Source: Certhia americana (Eukaryota; Chordata; Aves; Passeriformes; Certhiidae). Taken from it: DNA of 64,000 nucleotides. This document shows positions 1-13,200 of the stretch, piece after piece. A model generated the notes under the pieces. It did no database searches and was not told the DNA's origin. It saw nothing but the letters and a program-made list of their open reading frames with translations. The translations under genes were made by a program, and so were the position numbers. Every line of letters starts with the position of its first letter. The stretch's first letter is position 1. The stretch is from positions 129,999,345 through 130,063,344 of the forward strand of contig CM031858.1 of NCBI GenBank assembly GCA_018697195.1. The letters are read 5' to 3'.

Positions 1-3000
1 AATTTCATACCAAAGCCAGCTTTGACAAAACAATTTAACTTCACACTACAAAGAAGGTTATGATTTACATAATCAATGTAATCACTGTATTAGCTGTAAT
101 GAAAAGCAGACAAAAGCGACGTAAAGGGCAGAAACTGTCTTGAAAAATCTAAGTTATTAAGAAATTATGTAAGATTTAAGGAAGACTCAATACAGGATTG
201 TTGTCTCACTACAGTGCCTGCATCACCAGTGAACTTGAAGACCATAACTAACATTGACATTAGACTTCCTTCTTTTATTCTGTCACATTTTGTGACAGCT
301 TTTCAGAGGCTTGCAGGGTTTGCCTCATTCTGCAGGCATAGAAAGGACTTTGGCACAAAATGCCTTGTTCAGAAAGGCAACAGCACATCAACAGAAGCAG
401 CTCACCCAGTTTCATTCCACAACTTTTTGGTTATTTTTTCTGAAGTCATCACAGAGGACCCATACCAGTTGCACCCAGAATTCATCATATAGAAACAACA
501 TTTAGTATCTTTTCCACTTCGTAACACCTTTTGCTGGAATGACTGCTGATTTCCCAGATTATTTTGGAATTACATCCTCTATTTATCTTTCAAGTGCACT
601 GCTAAGCAGAACTAGCAGATACAAATTTTTGCAGATATACCTAAAGGGAAACATGACCTTTCAAACAACATGTCCCACAGACACTGAAAATTTTCTGAAA
701 GTGTAGGCTTCAACTGAAAGTTTCTGCATGCAGCAGATAAACACAAAAACCGTAAGACTGAAAGACGTACAAGGAAGCTGAATTTCTCCACATTACCTCT
801 GCCAGAGTGCATACACTCTGGGTCACATACCATGCCAGTGGCACCATCCTATCAGGGCTATCACGTTGCCATTCTCTGGGACTGAAACCCAGAAAGAAGA
901 GTCAATGGGAAAGGCTCTCCAAAGAACCCTACAGAGAATGGAGGGAGTTGCTGCCTACCAGGGCCTGGAATTTGTGCAGTCTCTAGATGCTAGAAAGGGC
1001 TTTGATGGAGAAAAAAAGAATCAAAAACTACAAAGACATGCAAAAGGGACAGACAAAGATGGTTCAGGCAGGAACAAGAACATAACAATAAAAGGAAAAA
1101 GGCAAACACTTCTAAACAGATGAAGGTCAGTAAGCTTCCTCAGCAATGCACTACATCCTGTTGCCAGACCAAGTCCCATCTTCCCACATTTCTAAATATT
1201 TTCTCAGGTGAAAGCTGGAGTTGGACCACACACAGGTTATAGGGCTCAGATACCTGATACATCAGCAAGCAAGAGGCCAGAGACCGAGAACAGTGACTGG
1301 ATATACTGTGTGAAATTGCTAACAAACAGCAAAGTGGACTAGCTGGCAAGTAGGGTAAGAGGCTTGGAAGCCAAATACTGGAGAAGCCATGAGTCTGGGC
1401 CAGATACTGGAGAGACCAGAGGGTCTCAGGCTTGACTACTGAAGGGACCAAGAAGTCCATGCAAATTACTCAAGAGACCAGGACATCTTGGGGTTTAGCT
1501 CCTGGGAAATTCAGCTACCAGCCAGAAATGTTTCTACATGTGCACCTCTTGGGGCACAAGGCAACTGGGAGATCACTGAATACAGGAGCCTACCACTAAG
1601 TAGACCAAGTGGCCAAGACAAGTTACTGGTGGGACCTACAGTGTTCTTGTACCTCTGAGAGTACAGGTCTGCATACCAACAACTGGAGTGGGAGCTGTGG
1701 GCCTCTCTGGCTCATGTGCCCATAGCTGGGGTGTCCAACAAATCAAGGAGCCAGCTACTGAACAGACTGAATGCATCAAGTTACTGTAGGGATCTAAATT
1801 CTCTTGTGTGCATCTGTATTTACATATAGATGTATGGGTATTCATTTGTTTTTCCACAAACAGGCTTTCAGCCTGAACAGCCAGAGAAGGAAAATGATGT
1901 ATCCATGGACACTGCTTGTGCTTGCCTGAATGCTGTGTTCCATATCCGTGTTGGCCTATGTGACAAGTCATGTGTATGTGTATATAGGACATATGTGTGC
2001 CTATTGGGAATAATTCCCTTTTGGGAATTAGCCTCACTATTGGCTGGACCTTGGAACATGGAGCTATGTGAGTTTTGTTTCAATGAGGCTTCAAGATTTA
2101 AGAGGTCTTATTACAAAGCTAATTACAACTGTTAAAGCCTTCCAATAATTCAAGGTGATAAGTGGCCCTGAAATGCTCTTTTACAACTTCACTCAGTACA
2201 CAAAGTATTATTAATTAAATGAACCTTAAACCATCATTATCAGTGTAATTAATTATGAAGAAACAACAGTGAAATAACTATAAGACACATGTTTAAAATG
2301 CCTGAGCTGGCTCCAAAAGGAGCTATTTTCATCCATCAATGTTAGTAACCCAGTTTAAGTGCCAAGCTTTCAAGATGTACTCGGCTCCTGAGGTCATGCA
2401 CTTGCATTCACACGACACAGAACTGTGCTGCATCTGTGGTCAGGGCACACCAAGACTGGGAAATGAAGACACTCAACCCCACAATGTCGTTCAGGTCCAT
2501 CCAAGTGCTCTTGCTATGGTTCAGACACTTCAATGTCTTTGCACTGCTTACTACCCTGGTTTTCCAGAGACATTCATTACCAGGGCACAGCTGATGAAGT
2601 GTACACCCACAAACAAGCAAAGCCAATTCTGCTCCGTGGCTAAAGTTGGTTTAAACCTTAACTGCCCACTGGAGACACTGAAAAATAGAAATCCTCATGA
2701 ATTCTGAAAAAGACCTGAATCCATTCAGAATAATTAGCTTTGTCTGCATGAGGTCAGCAACGCTTTCCCACAATTTACGGTATCACAATTCTTGTATTGC
2801 ACCAACTGTAGATTAGAGTGAGTTGACTGTAAGGCTCTTCTGGAAGACACAAACCTGAATAACCACACTATCAACTGGCTTCCAAAACACCTTGGTTCTT
2901 TCTTTTTTTATTAAAAAAATTCATTTAACACTTGTTTCTTTCATTCTATCCAGTACAGCCCCAAATAATGTTGCCACTGCACAACATTTATAATAGTACT

Positions 3001-3087
3001 TCACTAAATGTTTAGTATATGCAGTCTATCATTCATAAGCTTTAAAATTCTCTTATGATACATGGTAAAAAAGGAGGAGCATCTTAC
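1..3087. other. RAD54B intron sequence, no exon recognised
   Basis: I searched the minus strand for the next RAD54B coding segments and saw nothing matching the family. Open frames here are short and unlike known proteins. Apart from the degenerate 30-bp repeat near 1.4-1.8 kb and AT-rich runs, nothing stands out. The stretch is best read as intron downstream of the 3259-3088 exon. Confidence 0.5.
1375..1795. repeat. Degenerate ~30-bp tandem repeat (minisatellite remnant)
   Basis: A motif close to TACTGGAGAGACC recurs at 1375-1388, 1404-1417, 1436-1449 and 1466-1479, then again near 1593-1605, 1622-1635, 1755-1767 and 1781-1794. Many neighbouring copies are 29-32 bases apart, with variants such as GAAGGGACC and CAAGAGACC. 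Units are heavily diverged between the core motifs. It lies in a RAD54B intron. No coding role is visible. Confidence 0.5.
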
Positions 3088-4047
3088 CAGCTTTGGGTAC
3101 ATTTAACATTTTCATTTCTGTCTTGCTGCACTTGTCAATGCTGAAACATGATTTTGTCTTTACTCTTCCAGTTGACTTCACAGATTGTGTAAAATTTTCA
3201 TTTTGATTCTGGACATTTATTTTAGAAAGCAATGAAGCACCTCCCTCTTTCCCATGTATCTGCAAAAGAGAAATAAGTTCACAATAGCATTTTCTTGCAG
3301 TTGAAGAGAGAGAGAAAAGAGCAACAAGAAGGGATCTCAAGACATACTAATTGTTGTTGTCAAACTTGCTACATAAATATATGCATCTCTACAAAACTAT
3401 GTGCATCACAACAAAAAGTGCATGCAAACAGTATCAAATACTTGTGTAAATAGTTTATGAATTTAATTTAAAACAAGTCTTCTGTAGATAAATAAATAAA
3501 AATTGTGATGCTTTTCTGTGTCAATACCAAAGGTTTCAGCAAAGTCCCTGTGCAGCAGAACTGCAACCCAACATAATGAGACTTTATTACAAGTATCCTG
3601 GGTTTTTCACTGCTTTTACAAAAAGAAAATCCAATAAAGCCCATGCCAAGATGCAATCCCCACCTCCTTTACACTTGAGAATTGCACTTGGGCTCAATAT
3701 TGATTAATTTTATTTATTTGAAAAGCATTTTTCTGCCACCACTCCAGTGAGAGAAACCTAACCTGAGAAGCAAGATCTAAGCTATCAAAATTTATTCTGA
3801 ATAGATTATTTAAGCAGAGATTGTTTGTGGTAAGCTGTTATCTTTTAATCACAATACCGTACAAAATAATGTTTAGTGCACTGTTCAGTTTACCTCCTTT
3901 AACTTAATTTCTTGGTCCATCTCCTTAGTTTCATTCTTGAGACAAATAGCAGTACATTTTCCTGGTGGTATAAACCTTGGCTTTTTGCCCACATTTCCTA
4001 GAACTTGACTTGGAGCTGCAGATCGCCTCATATTTAGCTGAACTGCT
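3088..4047 (-). CDS. RAD54B: RAD54B, first two coding exons (partial gene)
   Basis: RAD54B is a SWI2/SNF2-family DNA translocase that works with RAD51 in homologous recombination. Only its N-terminal tail is here; the helicase exons lie beyond the left edge. The first coding exon runs 4047-3894 after a CTGCAG acceptor. ATG is at 4031-4029 and opens MRRSAAPSQ, followed by KKPRFIPPGK; both are signatures of the vertebrate RAD54B N-terminus. It gives 46 codons and ends in phase 0 at a GTAAAC donor. The next exon is 3259-3088 (TTTTGCAG acceptor, GTAAGA donor, 172 bases) and stays in frame. Its protein is lysine- and serine-rich and poorly conserved, so its assignment rests on frame, strand and position. 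Upstream frame 4091-4032 is open but is intron and 5' UTR. Identity of the first exon is firm; the second is likely. Confidence 0.85.
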
Positions 4048-6600
4048 CTGCAGGGTGGACAGGAAGGAAGGAAGGAAGCAGATAAAAACAACTGTAGTCA
4101 GGATAGGCTTTAAATATAAAAATATATCCAGATGACAACAAAAGCACTATTTCAAAACAGAAGAGAGCATAAGATCTTCAAATAACAATATTAATTCACA
4201 AGCATAGTAACGTTTGAGAAAAAGTAGTATTGTTGCAATGCTTTGTTTAAGTACTAAGAAAGACCAACTACAGCAAATTCTGCAGCTGAATACTTCAATT
4301 TTCATTGAAAAAGCCACTAATGCAGTTCCCAATAGCAATAAATGCTCTCGAGATCCACAGTATAGGGCTACTTAACAAACTTACACCAGTTTAAAACAGA
4401 AAGATAATTTTAAGCAAAACTTACTATTCTATACACTTGAAACATAATTATAAAAAGCCTATTATTAGTGTGCAATGAACAATGAATCTTGAAGGAATGT
4501 CTTGTACCTGGAACCAGCATTTTGCATTACACAGTCAATTACATTGGTCATTCAGGTTCACCATAATAAGATAAACATTCAGCAGAAAATTATCTCAGAA
4601 TTACAGTGGATGTTATTGGTCCATGTTATGGCCACTTGAACAGTGAAGGAATGTATTACAGATTTTCCCTCAAAATAAAACACCGTTATTTCCCTGAGCA
4701 ACCTTAGGATAAAACCAAACAAATGCCAACGTTAATATGACAAAGTTTACTTTGCAACCAATAGAAAAAAAGATACAATTTCAATGCTTCAAAGTAGTAG
4801 ATAGAAATCAAACAAAAGAAGGGAACTCCAATAAAGTAACATAGCAGCTGAAGAAGGCAGGCACAACTTACCCTACATTTACAGGTTTAATTCTCCATTT
4901 ACACACGTTTATTTTAAATGATCCCCCCAATTACTATGTTAAAATAAACCCTAATACAGATTGCAGAATCAAACTTCTGTACCACCTCAAAAGCATGTTT
5001 GCATCCTGCTGCAACAGACAGTGTGTTTCTGCACCTTCTTTGGTGCTACTCTGCACTCCAGTGGCTTCCTGGGGCACAACCACCTTCTTTCCAAGGTTTG
5101 CACTGAAGTAGCAACAGAGCACTGCCAAAACACTTTGCAAATATGCAGAGACTGCTAGCAGGAGTACTGCTCTCTCCCCATAGCTGCACAATTAGCATAT
5201 ATTTGATGCTTTAATAGACATAAATCTCAGGGGCAAAATGGCCTCAATTGTTGTCGCTTCCACTGTGGCTGTTATTAAAAATACAAGGAAAGAAGCCTCT
5301 GGCAGTGTCTACAGCAGTTCACTTAAGTTAGGTTTACCTGACAACAGCAATAGAAAATGAAGTTTAATTAACCCTATGCAATAAGGGAGTAGCTTGGTAA
5401 TTCTAACAGAAGTATCTCTGTGAACACTGCAGAGGTGTCCAGAACCTTCAGGGGGAGCTGACTGCAGGTGCCAGAGCTGAGCACAGTCAGCTTCAGGTGC
5501 CACGTGAATCTGAACAAGTTCTGTACCCAGCCCTACACTGCACAGTGTCATTGGGAAGACAACACAGGCCACCCAGGGTTCTGCATGAGGCCAGTGCCCA
5601 GCAGGGCTGCAGTGCTGCACTAACCCTGACCACTGCACTCTGTGGGACACAGAAGCTACACAATTCATAAATTGCATATATCCATGGTTAAAGTGCTCTG
5701 GTTCCCAAATCCATTTAGCCATTGCACTGTCATTTGGTTTTAAACCACAAAACCAGACTCATTAGGAAATTTGAAAATTACTAAGGCATTTGAAGCCACC
5801 ACCCTTTATAATTCAGTAACTTCACTGTTACCAGTATTACCTGCTTGCAACTACAAAGACCCTTATAGGTTTGTAGAGTTTAAGATTAAATATTGCATAC
5901 AGAAATACATCTTTGTCTTTTAATAAAAGTTTTCATAAAATATAAAAAGGGCATGTTAAAAAAATAATAACCAAAATGTTTACACTTTGTCCCTTTACAG
6001 TGCCACACAATAGAAATAGAACATCAGGGATGTATAACCACTGATGCCAGATCTTTCAGATAAGATCAGAGTGAGTGTAGCAAGGCAAGGAACAGCTTCA
6101 GACTACAACTAAATGAAAAAATATGCAAATTATGCCGTTTCCTCAGAGACAGCACCAATACACCAGGGAACCTTGTACTTGCCTTTCTGTTAGGTCTCGC
6201 TGCAGGGAAACAGCTGCAAGCAATGCAAAAAGCACTGCTCCTAGCTTGTATTAGCAACCAAGCCCGACCAAAGCACAGCCCAAACCGTCTCACGGGTGCA
6301 CCTGGTTTGTCAGGCATTGAATTCGGTTGTACTTTTGTCCTTAAGGGTACATTAACAGCTGCACTAAAAATGAAATGCACACACAAAGAATGATTTTACA
6401 CATCCAGCTCACCGCGGTGCGCAGGGAGCTGTGCTAAAGGCACAATGCCCATCTCGGCCCAGGCTGCTCCCGGAGTGTTTGAATGGAGAGGCAGAACAGG
6501 GGCTGTGCACAACTGCAGAGACGGGACACCACCAGCTTTTACTCGGTTAAACTGCAGGCGGGGACTGCACCGCCTGCAACAGCAACATTACTGAAAAATC
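4048..6600. other. RAD54B 5' intron, no coding feature
   Basis: This lies between the RAD54B start-codon exon and the CpG-dense block where transcription probably begins. The longest frame, 5722-5309 on the minus strand (137 codons), has no recognisable domain. A possible non-coding first exon could end at a GTGAGC donor near 6412 (minus strand) or at a GTACGG donor near 6990; the sequence does not decide between them. Confidence 0.4.
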
Positions 6601-6828
6601 GCTGCAGATCAGACGCAGCCTTAAGGAATTTTTACAAGAGCTTGGAGTGATAGGACAAGAAGGAATGGCTTCAAACTGAGAAAGCATGTTTAGATTACAT
6701 GTAAAGTAGAGATTCTTCACTCTGAGGATGGTGAAGCACTGGAACAAGCTGCCCAGAGAACTTGTGGATGCCACATCGCTCAAGGCCAGGTTGAATGAAG
6801 CTCTGAACAACCTGATCTAGTGAAAGAT
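6600..6828 (+). mobile_element. CR1: CR1 LINE fragment, 3' end region
   Basis: The segment reads like the end of CR1 ORF2: a tract for a single-copy CR1 3' end with AATGGCTTCAAACTGAG, then ATTCTTCACTCTGAGGATGG, then GGAACAAGCTGCCCAGAGAA and CAAGGCCAGGTTGAATG. It is on the plus strand, 5' truncated and old. It abuts the CpG-dense block at 6.85 kb. Confidence 0.75.
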
Positions 6829-6921
6829 GCCCCCGCTCACGGCAGGGGGGTTGGCGCTAGATCATTTTTGGGCTCTTTCCCGGGATTGCTCCCCCCAGCC
6901 CCCCGCTGCCCGTGGTTGGTT

Positions 6922-6984
6922 CCCGTGGTGCCCGTGGTTCCCGTGGTTCCCGTGGTTCCCGTGGTGCCCGTGGTTCCCGTGGTT
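6922..6984. repeat. 9-bp minisatellite, unit CCCGTGGTT/G
   Basis: Seven consecutive 9-base units of CCCGTGGTT or CCCGTGGTG fill 6922-6984, with partial units on both sides. Because the unit is a multiple of three it leaves several frames open on both strands, giving repetitive VPVVPV, PWFPWF and SRGSRG-like translations. These are by-products of the repeat and not evidence for a protein. Confidence 0.9.
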
Positions 6985-7186
6985 CCCGTACCTGCCGTCC
7001 CGCCGCCGGTCCCGCCTCAGCGCTCAATTGTCCCGCTCTCCCGGCAGCCCCGCCGCCCGCACTGCGCATGCGCCCTGCGCAGCCTCCCCTTCCCGCCGGG
7101 GCCGCGCGCGCGGGCCGCGCCGCTGGAGGGGAGGCTGGCATGGCGCGTGCGCAGTGCGGGCCCGCGGCGCCTGTGCCGCACACAGC

Positions 7187-7277
7187 ATGGCGGAACGGCC
7201 GCCCGGCGCGCCGCCGTCAAGCGGGAGCGGCCGTAAAGGGAGCCCCGGCTGCGCGACAGCGAGCGGCGGCGGGCGGG
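7187..7277 (+). CDS. Alternative first coding exon of the RING gene (N-terminal extension)
   Basis: ATG at 7187 in the context CACAGCATGG starts a 91-base open exon that ends at a GGTGAG donor. Its protein, rich in Gly, Ser, Pro and Arg, begins [11 protein letters not shown]. The one leftover base joins the 17 bases before the MGYD methionine (12591-12607) in frame with no stop, giving VEGVES then MGYD. The exon is therefore either a coding extension or a 5' UTR that happens to be open. GC-rich exons are open by chance fairly often, so the start at 12608 remains the conservative choice. Confidence 0.45.
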
Positions 7278-10200
7278 GTGAGTGAAGGGGGCCGCGGCCC
7301 CGAGCGGGCCGGGGGTGAGGGGCGAGGGGCCGGGCCGGGGGTGAGGGGCGAGGGGCGAGGGCCGGGGAGCGGAACCGGGCCCGGGAGCGGAGCCGCGCCA
7401 GGGGCGGGAGGTGCTGCGCGGGGTTTATCTCCAGCGTCTGTCAGGGCCCTGTGCCGGGCTGGCGGCGGCATCGCTGGCGTGTGGGGAAGGGAGCGAGAAG
7501 TGTCTGCAGCTCTAAGGGTGCTTGTCGCTGCCTGAGGCCGCGCTGTTCCTTGGTATCGGGTCGCTTCTCCAGATGTTTGCATGCCAGCTCTGTGACCAGG
7601 ATCGTTGTCCCGCCCTGAAGCGCCTTCCCGGCCCGAATCCGGAGGCCCTTCCCGTGTTCCTGTACAAAATCCCCCCCGCCCACAGCGGCCACGGGAGACA
7701 GCTCCTCTGACCCTGGTCCTGGCTCGGGCTGGCAGGGCTCAGCTCTGCACAGCCTCGACGGTGGTCACGGAATTAATTACTTTGGAAAAGACCTCTGAGA
7801 TCATCAAGCCCATTCGAATGGCTGACCGCCCTTTCTGTGAAGAAATTCTTCCTGCTGTCCAAGCTAAAACCCAGCCCCCGGCACAGCTTGAGGCGATGTC
7901 TTCTCATCCCGTCGCTGGTCGCCTGGCCACAGTCTCCTTTCAGATGGACCGATGAGGTCCCCTCTGAGCCTCTTTTTCTCCAGGCTAAACAACCCCAGCT
8001 CTCTCAGCCGCTCCTCACAGGAGTTGTGCTCCAAATCCTTCACCAATTCCATTGGACTCACCAACTCTGGACTCTGGTCTGTGCAAGGCAGGTCATGGAT
8101 GGCACTGTCCTGAGCAGGTTTTGCAGGACAGCAAGTGTTGTACAAAAATGTTCTTTGTCAAAATAGCTATAGTAGTTATGTAGTTCCTGGTAGCGGCCTT
8201 AAATTGTCTCATTTTTTATAAAAGCTTTTTTTGAAAAAAAATCAGTTGTTTGCGTCAGTGTAAGGTGGTGTTGCTGCTCATTTATTTCATTTGCCCTCCT
8301 CTGTTCTTTTTCTCTTACGCAAATGTTCACCGGTCTCCCCAGTGTATCAGTGTGGGGAGCTGAGCTGAGGGAGTAGCTCTCTGGTATTCTTGATCACAGA
8401 TTGCTGCTGTCTGTCGTTCTTCCCTTTCTGCCCTGGCTGCAGTTTCATATCCCTGGTCATGCCCTGCTTACACAGTCCCTAGAGCTGTTGCTGAGCCATC
8501 TTTGAGAAATTCTAGCCTAACAAATCAAATCAGGGCTGTCTGTAGGGTGAGTTGCACAAGACAATTCAGAAAAGAGACAAGTTAAATGTTCTCACTGATT
8601 CAAAGGAGGAGGTGAAGGGAGGTAGGGAGCACATTAATTTGTGGATAAATAGGCTTGGGCTACTGTTAGAAAAATGCCAAAGTTATTTTTTTTCCCCAAT
8701 CCAGTCTTAAAACAGGTCAGTTACTGAGAGTGATGCATCAAGTGCTGGAAAAACCACTTGTACAGCCACAGTTGGGGTGAGTCTGCCCCTTTGGACATTG
8801 GTGCTGGCTTGAAGTGGCTTACAGTGTCAGAGTAAAACATGCTAAAAAACATGCTAAAATATTGTTTCTGTATAGCAGGATTTAAAGCACAGTCTGTCTT
8901 TGTGAAAATAAAGGCTGAAGAAAAGTCACGTCTCAGTGTCACCTCATCCCTGGGCCCTGCAAAGACTGTTCCTTCAGCATTTCTGAAAATGCTGTCTTAG
9001 CCATGCCATCTGTAGTTCTGTCGTGGTTCACTCCAGCCTTTCAAGCAGTTATGCTTTGTTTTGTCACATGGAAAAGAAGCATTTTTTAAAAATCAGAAGC
9101 TACAGCAGATGAAAAAATGAAGATCAAGATCACTAATTTCATTTAAGTGTCCTGACTTTTACAGTGGAATAACTTTGATTAGTGCCAGACAGTTAGCAAG
9201 CTGTGTTGATGTTGTTGGGAACTACACCCCACCTGTATTCTCCCTGTTATTATATCCTCACCAAATCTCTGAGAGCAGTTAAGTCCACAGCTCAGGGCTG
9301 GTTTTGGATGTGCATCTGCCTGGCAAACAACGTGGCATGGCAGCTGTTGAAAAATTGCTTGGTACCTGTGAAGTCTGGAGGATATTTTTGCTTATCCAAA
9401 ACTGCAGGGTAAAATAAAACCTGTGAAACAATAAAAAGCAAATAGCATGTCATAGTTTGTGTGCTTTCTCTCCCAGACAAGAAATCCCTGCACAATGATA
9501 CCCTTACAATTTTGACACCCTCCCCTGCATGCTCTTCACACAGCCCTTTAGTCTAGTGGTGATTTTTGGTCTGGGATCTTCCCTCAGCTCATTGGAGTCT
9601 CTCTCCATGTCCATGCAGGCAAACCATTAACTGTTCTTATCTTGAGTTGCAGCTTCTGCTGCTGACCATGAGCTCCTTGTCCTGTGCTTTGTGCTGCTTG
9701 TGCACCTGCTCCCTGGCAAAGCATGGGAAAGTAAAATAAAGTCCAAGACTTAGGATAAACATTACTTAGCAACAACTAAAACATTGGTGTGTTGGCAACA
9801 TTCTTCTCATTCTAAAGGAAAAACACAGCTCTGTAGCAGCTACTGGGAAAATTGCTAGGGAAATTAACTCAGTTCCAGCCAAAAGCATGTCTGTGCAAAA
9901 GTCTGCAGCTTTCAGCCTAAGGCTTCCAGCAACCCAAGCTAAGCAAATAGATATAAGCAAACAGCATTCTAAATCATACAGTATTATAATTCTAAGTGAC
10001 TTATTCTGTTTAGAAGTTACTTGCTTAAACTAAGCAACTGACATCTCTCAACAAAATCATGTAATTTCTAGTTGCAGTCAGAAAACTAGTGTGACAATTG
10101 GTGAATTATAGTAATATTGGGAAAATAAGTTTTGAGGCCAGATGGTGGAGGAAAGTTTCTGGGGATAAGCAGAAGCTGAAAATTATCTCATTTTGTGGTG

Positions 10201-13200
10201 AAGACACTGGGTAAAGTGATCCGTACTGCTAAAGTGCATGACATTCATCAGATGCTCTCCCTCTGCTTATCTCTTGACTAAGGTGCATCTCCTGATGCTG
10301 ACAAGAAAATAAAATATCTCTAGTTCTTCAGGTCAAGAAATTGTACTGGTAGAAGTCTGGGACTTCAGTAACAGCTGTTGTCGTAGGTCCCAGATGGCCA
10401 CAAGGGTTCCAGCACTGCTGCTCCAACATGAGTCTTGAAAATGTGCTGAAGAATCCATCTTGATTATATTTTTTGCCTCAAAGTTCCCATCCACTTTTCA
10501 TTTGAACTCCAGTTTGTTTGGGACAGTATACATCCATATGTATATATATATATATTTATATACAGAGGCATATGTATATAATACATATATATATTTGTTA
10601 TTGTTGCTGTTGCACTTCATTTCTCTGTTAAGCACAAATAAAGTTTTTGTTCCCCATTTGATAAAAATACTCTTTCCTGCATTCTGTTAGTCTTCAAACT
10701 TACTAAAAATTGCTGAAGAGTGTCTTGAAGACTTGATCTTCAGGGACTAGCAGTATTTGTGCAAAATGTAGCTCACAGCATCCACAATTCCAGTAGAACA
10801 ATCTCTGGGACAGTAGAAATACTTAGTTTTGCTCTCTTACCTGTCCTTTAAAGTCTTCTAAAAGCAGAATCCTCTGGGATCCACCAAACAAAATCAAAGT
10901 GTTAGGCTTACAGTTCCATATTATCAAATCTATATATGCTGTTTAAATCCTCTAGCATAACTTAAGGGGTTTAAGTAATGACATCTTTTATGATGTTTTA
11001 AGTTAGCAACCCTAGTTATGCTGCATATTACAGGAATGATACTTGCCAATACAACAAACTTGACTAATAGTTTTGTTTGAAAAATGAGCTGTCTGTCATG
11101 ACTGGATAAGACCAGGTAGATAAGGAACTTGCATCTTTTTGAGGAATATAATTTTATGAGATTTCAGTTGCTACTTTTCAATAGTACTGAATTCTGTTGT
11201 CTTCAGTCTTGCAAACAAAACTGGCTTCAAAATTGATCATCAGCAGGGTGTTCATTTTTGTGATACCTGCATCAGTAGTGATTGAAACAAAGACTGATGA
11301 TTATTTTCACCCTAATCAAGGCAGTTCTCCTGTGATAAATTGTAGATTTTCAGTGGCTTGCTTTGGCAAACTTGGTTTTAATGGGCTGTTAAGACAGCAT
11401 CTATTCAGTAGCTGACTTGTTAAACATAGGGCTCTGTAACTTAGGAAACACTACTGAACCTTATTATTTCTAATTTTTCTCATAGACATAATAAAGCAGT
11501 GAAGAGAAACTGAAGGAAGTATTACATGCCTTACTGATCAGAAAACTGTTTCAGAAGTATTTGAGCAAACTACATATACATGTAGTAAAATCTACAAAGG
11601 TAAGATATCTTCCTTTTTTATTTTATTTAGAAAACCTCACAACTAATGAAAACCATTTTCACAAGTCTCAGTGGGTCTACAAAAGTTACTTTGTATGTCA
11701 AGGAGCAGTGTGGAACCTAAAACTTATTCTTCTAAGTGAGTTCTGTGGAGTCTTACCAAATTCCACAGGGTTTTTCATTATAGGATTTAGATGGAGGCAG
11801 ATTGCCCATTAATTCTTCACAAAGCTTTCAAATCCATTCAAAAGCTTCTCAGTTTTATGAAATAGATCATGTAGAAAAAGACAGTAGCTCTTCATGATTT
11901 CAGGGTTAGCTGCAGTTTTGGCTTCTTTTACTTCCTGAATATTAAGTATGAATATTAAGTAAGTAGGCATGTGGAGATTTCATGCTGTTCCCTCTGAAAC
12001 GGAGGTCTACAGTGAGTAGAGAATCTTTTTTTCAGTATGAAAGCAACTTCCTAAGTGATGTGCAGTTCATAAATTCAGGATCTGCTAGCTGAAAGTGCCA
12101 CCACTATTGTTGGTAGGAAACTGTTTTGTAAGTTTGTTAGGCGTTACGTGAAAGGTAATGGAAGAAATTAAAATGGAAAGCAAACATTTGAATTTGTCCT
12201 TCTGTGATGTTTCTACTTCAGGTAGAATTCATGTAAATAGGAACTTCATGTTTCACAGTGGCTGCTACAAATATATTCAATAACAGCATTCAGAAGAAGT
12301 GCAGCTCAACTGTGCCAAAGTCTTTGCTTTCAGAGTTCAGAATATCTTTTTTTTTTTTTCTTTACAGAAAATTGTGATTCTGACATCCAGCAGCACAATT
12401 CTCAAATTCCCACTTAAATCTGAAAGTCTCTAAAGCATGTAAATGTTTATTTGCATTCACACATTCACAACTTTGTTTACATTAAGGTCTCCACGTTTTT
12501 AGAATTCCTTTCATGCCTCTTTGTGGATCTACCCATACAGATTCAGCACGAAGACTGCTTTATTTCTGTGTGTTTGGGATTTTTGCACAGTTGAAGGTGT
12601 GGAGAGCATGGGTTATGATATTGAGCGCTTCGTGGGCTATGTTAACGAAGGGCTGTTGTGCTCCATCTGCCGAGACGTGTTAGAAGATCCACTGCAGGCT
12701 CCTTGTGAACATGCTTTCTGCACTGCCTGTATCCATGGGTGGCTTGTTCATCACAGTAACTGCCCTGAAGACAGACAAGTGATTGATGTGTCTTTGCTAC
12801 GACCTCTCTACAGGTATCCAATAATCTTGCTGTGTGTTGAAATTACATGAATTTAGGATTTTTCAGTTTTGCTTGCACAGCTTCATCTCCTGTCGATACT
12901 GTCACTCAGGCTGTCTTATCCAATATGCCCATGGCAGACACTAAATACTTACATGAAAGCATTTTCTATTTATTATGGCTAACTTCTACAGTGTTAGGAT
13001 TTCAAAACTAAAGGAACACTTAGTGTGTTCTCCATCTTTGTATATCTTGAATGCTGATTCTAGGTACCTGCCTGGATATTATTCTGAATATCCTTTACAG
13101 CATCAAAGCTTTCCCATACTTTATTTTAGAGAAAGCAAGCAAAGCTTTCTTCAAAATGACTTGATGACAGTCACTACACACTCTATCTCTCTTTTCTTTT

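Larger units (their letters stand above)
6850..7700. promoter_or_regulatory. CpG-dense block, probable bidirectional promoter of RAD54B (-) and the RING gene (+)
   Basis: CpG dinucleotides and GC tracts are visibly dense between about 6.85 and 7.7 kb, in contrast to AT-rich flanks. The block sits between the RAD54B start-codon exon on the minus strand and the RING-gene body on the plus strand. It contains an ATG followed by an open frame and a GTGAGT donor at 7278, the likely first exon of the plus-strand gene. Assignment as a shared promoter is inferred from position; no TATA box is evident. Confidence 0.6.

Noticed and set aside
5309..5722. 137-codon minus-strand frame as a possible gene
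   Set aside because: No family resemblance, no splice or promoter context of its own; it lies in the RAD54B 5' intron.
4048..7000. FSBP, which in mammals shares the 5' region of RAD54B
   Set aside because: No frame here resembles FSBP, and no exon of its usual length exists.
6827..7535. Long overlapping open frames of up to 207 codons in the 7 kb CpG block
   Set aside because: They come from the 9-bp repeat and high GC content; several frames on both strands are open at once and none has a domain. Only the small exon at 7187-7277 fits a spliced gene.
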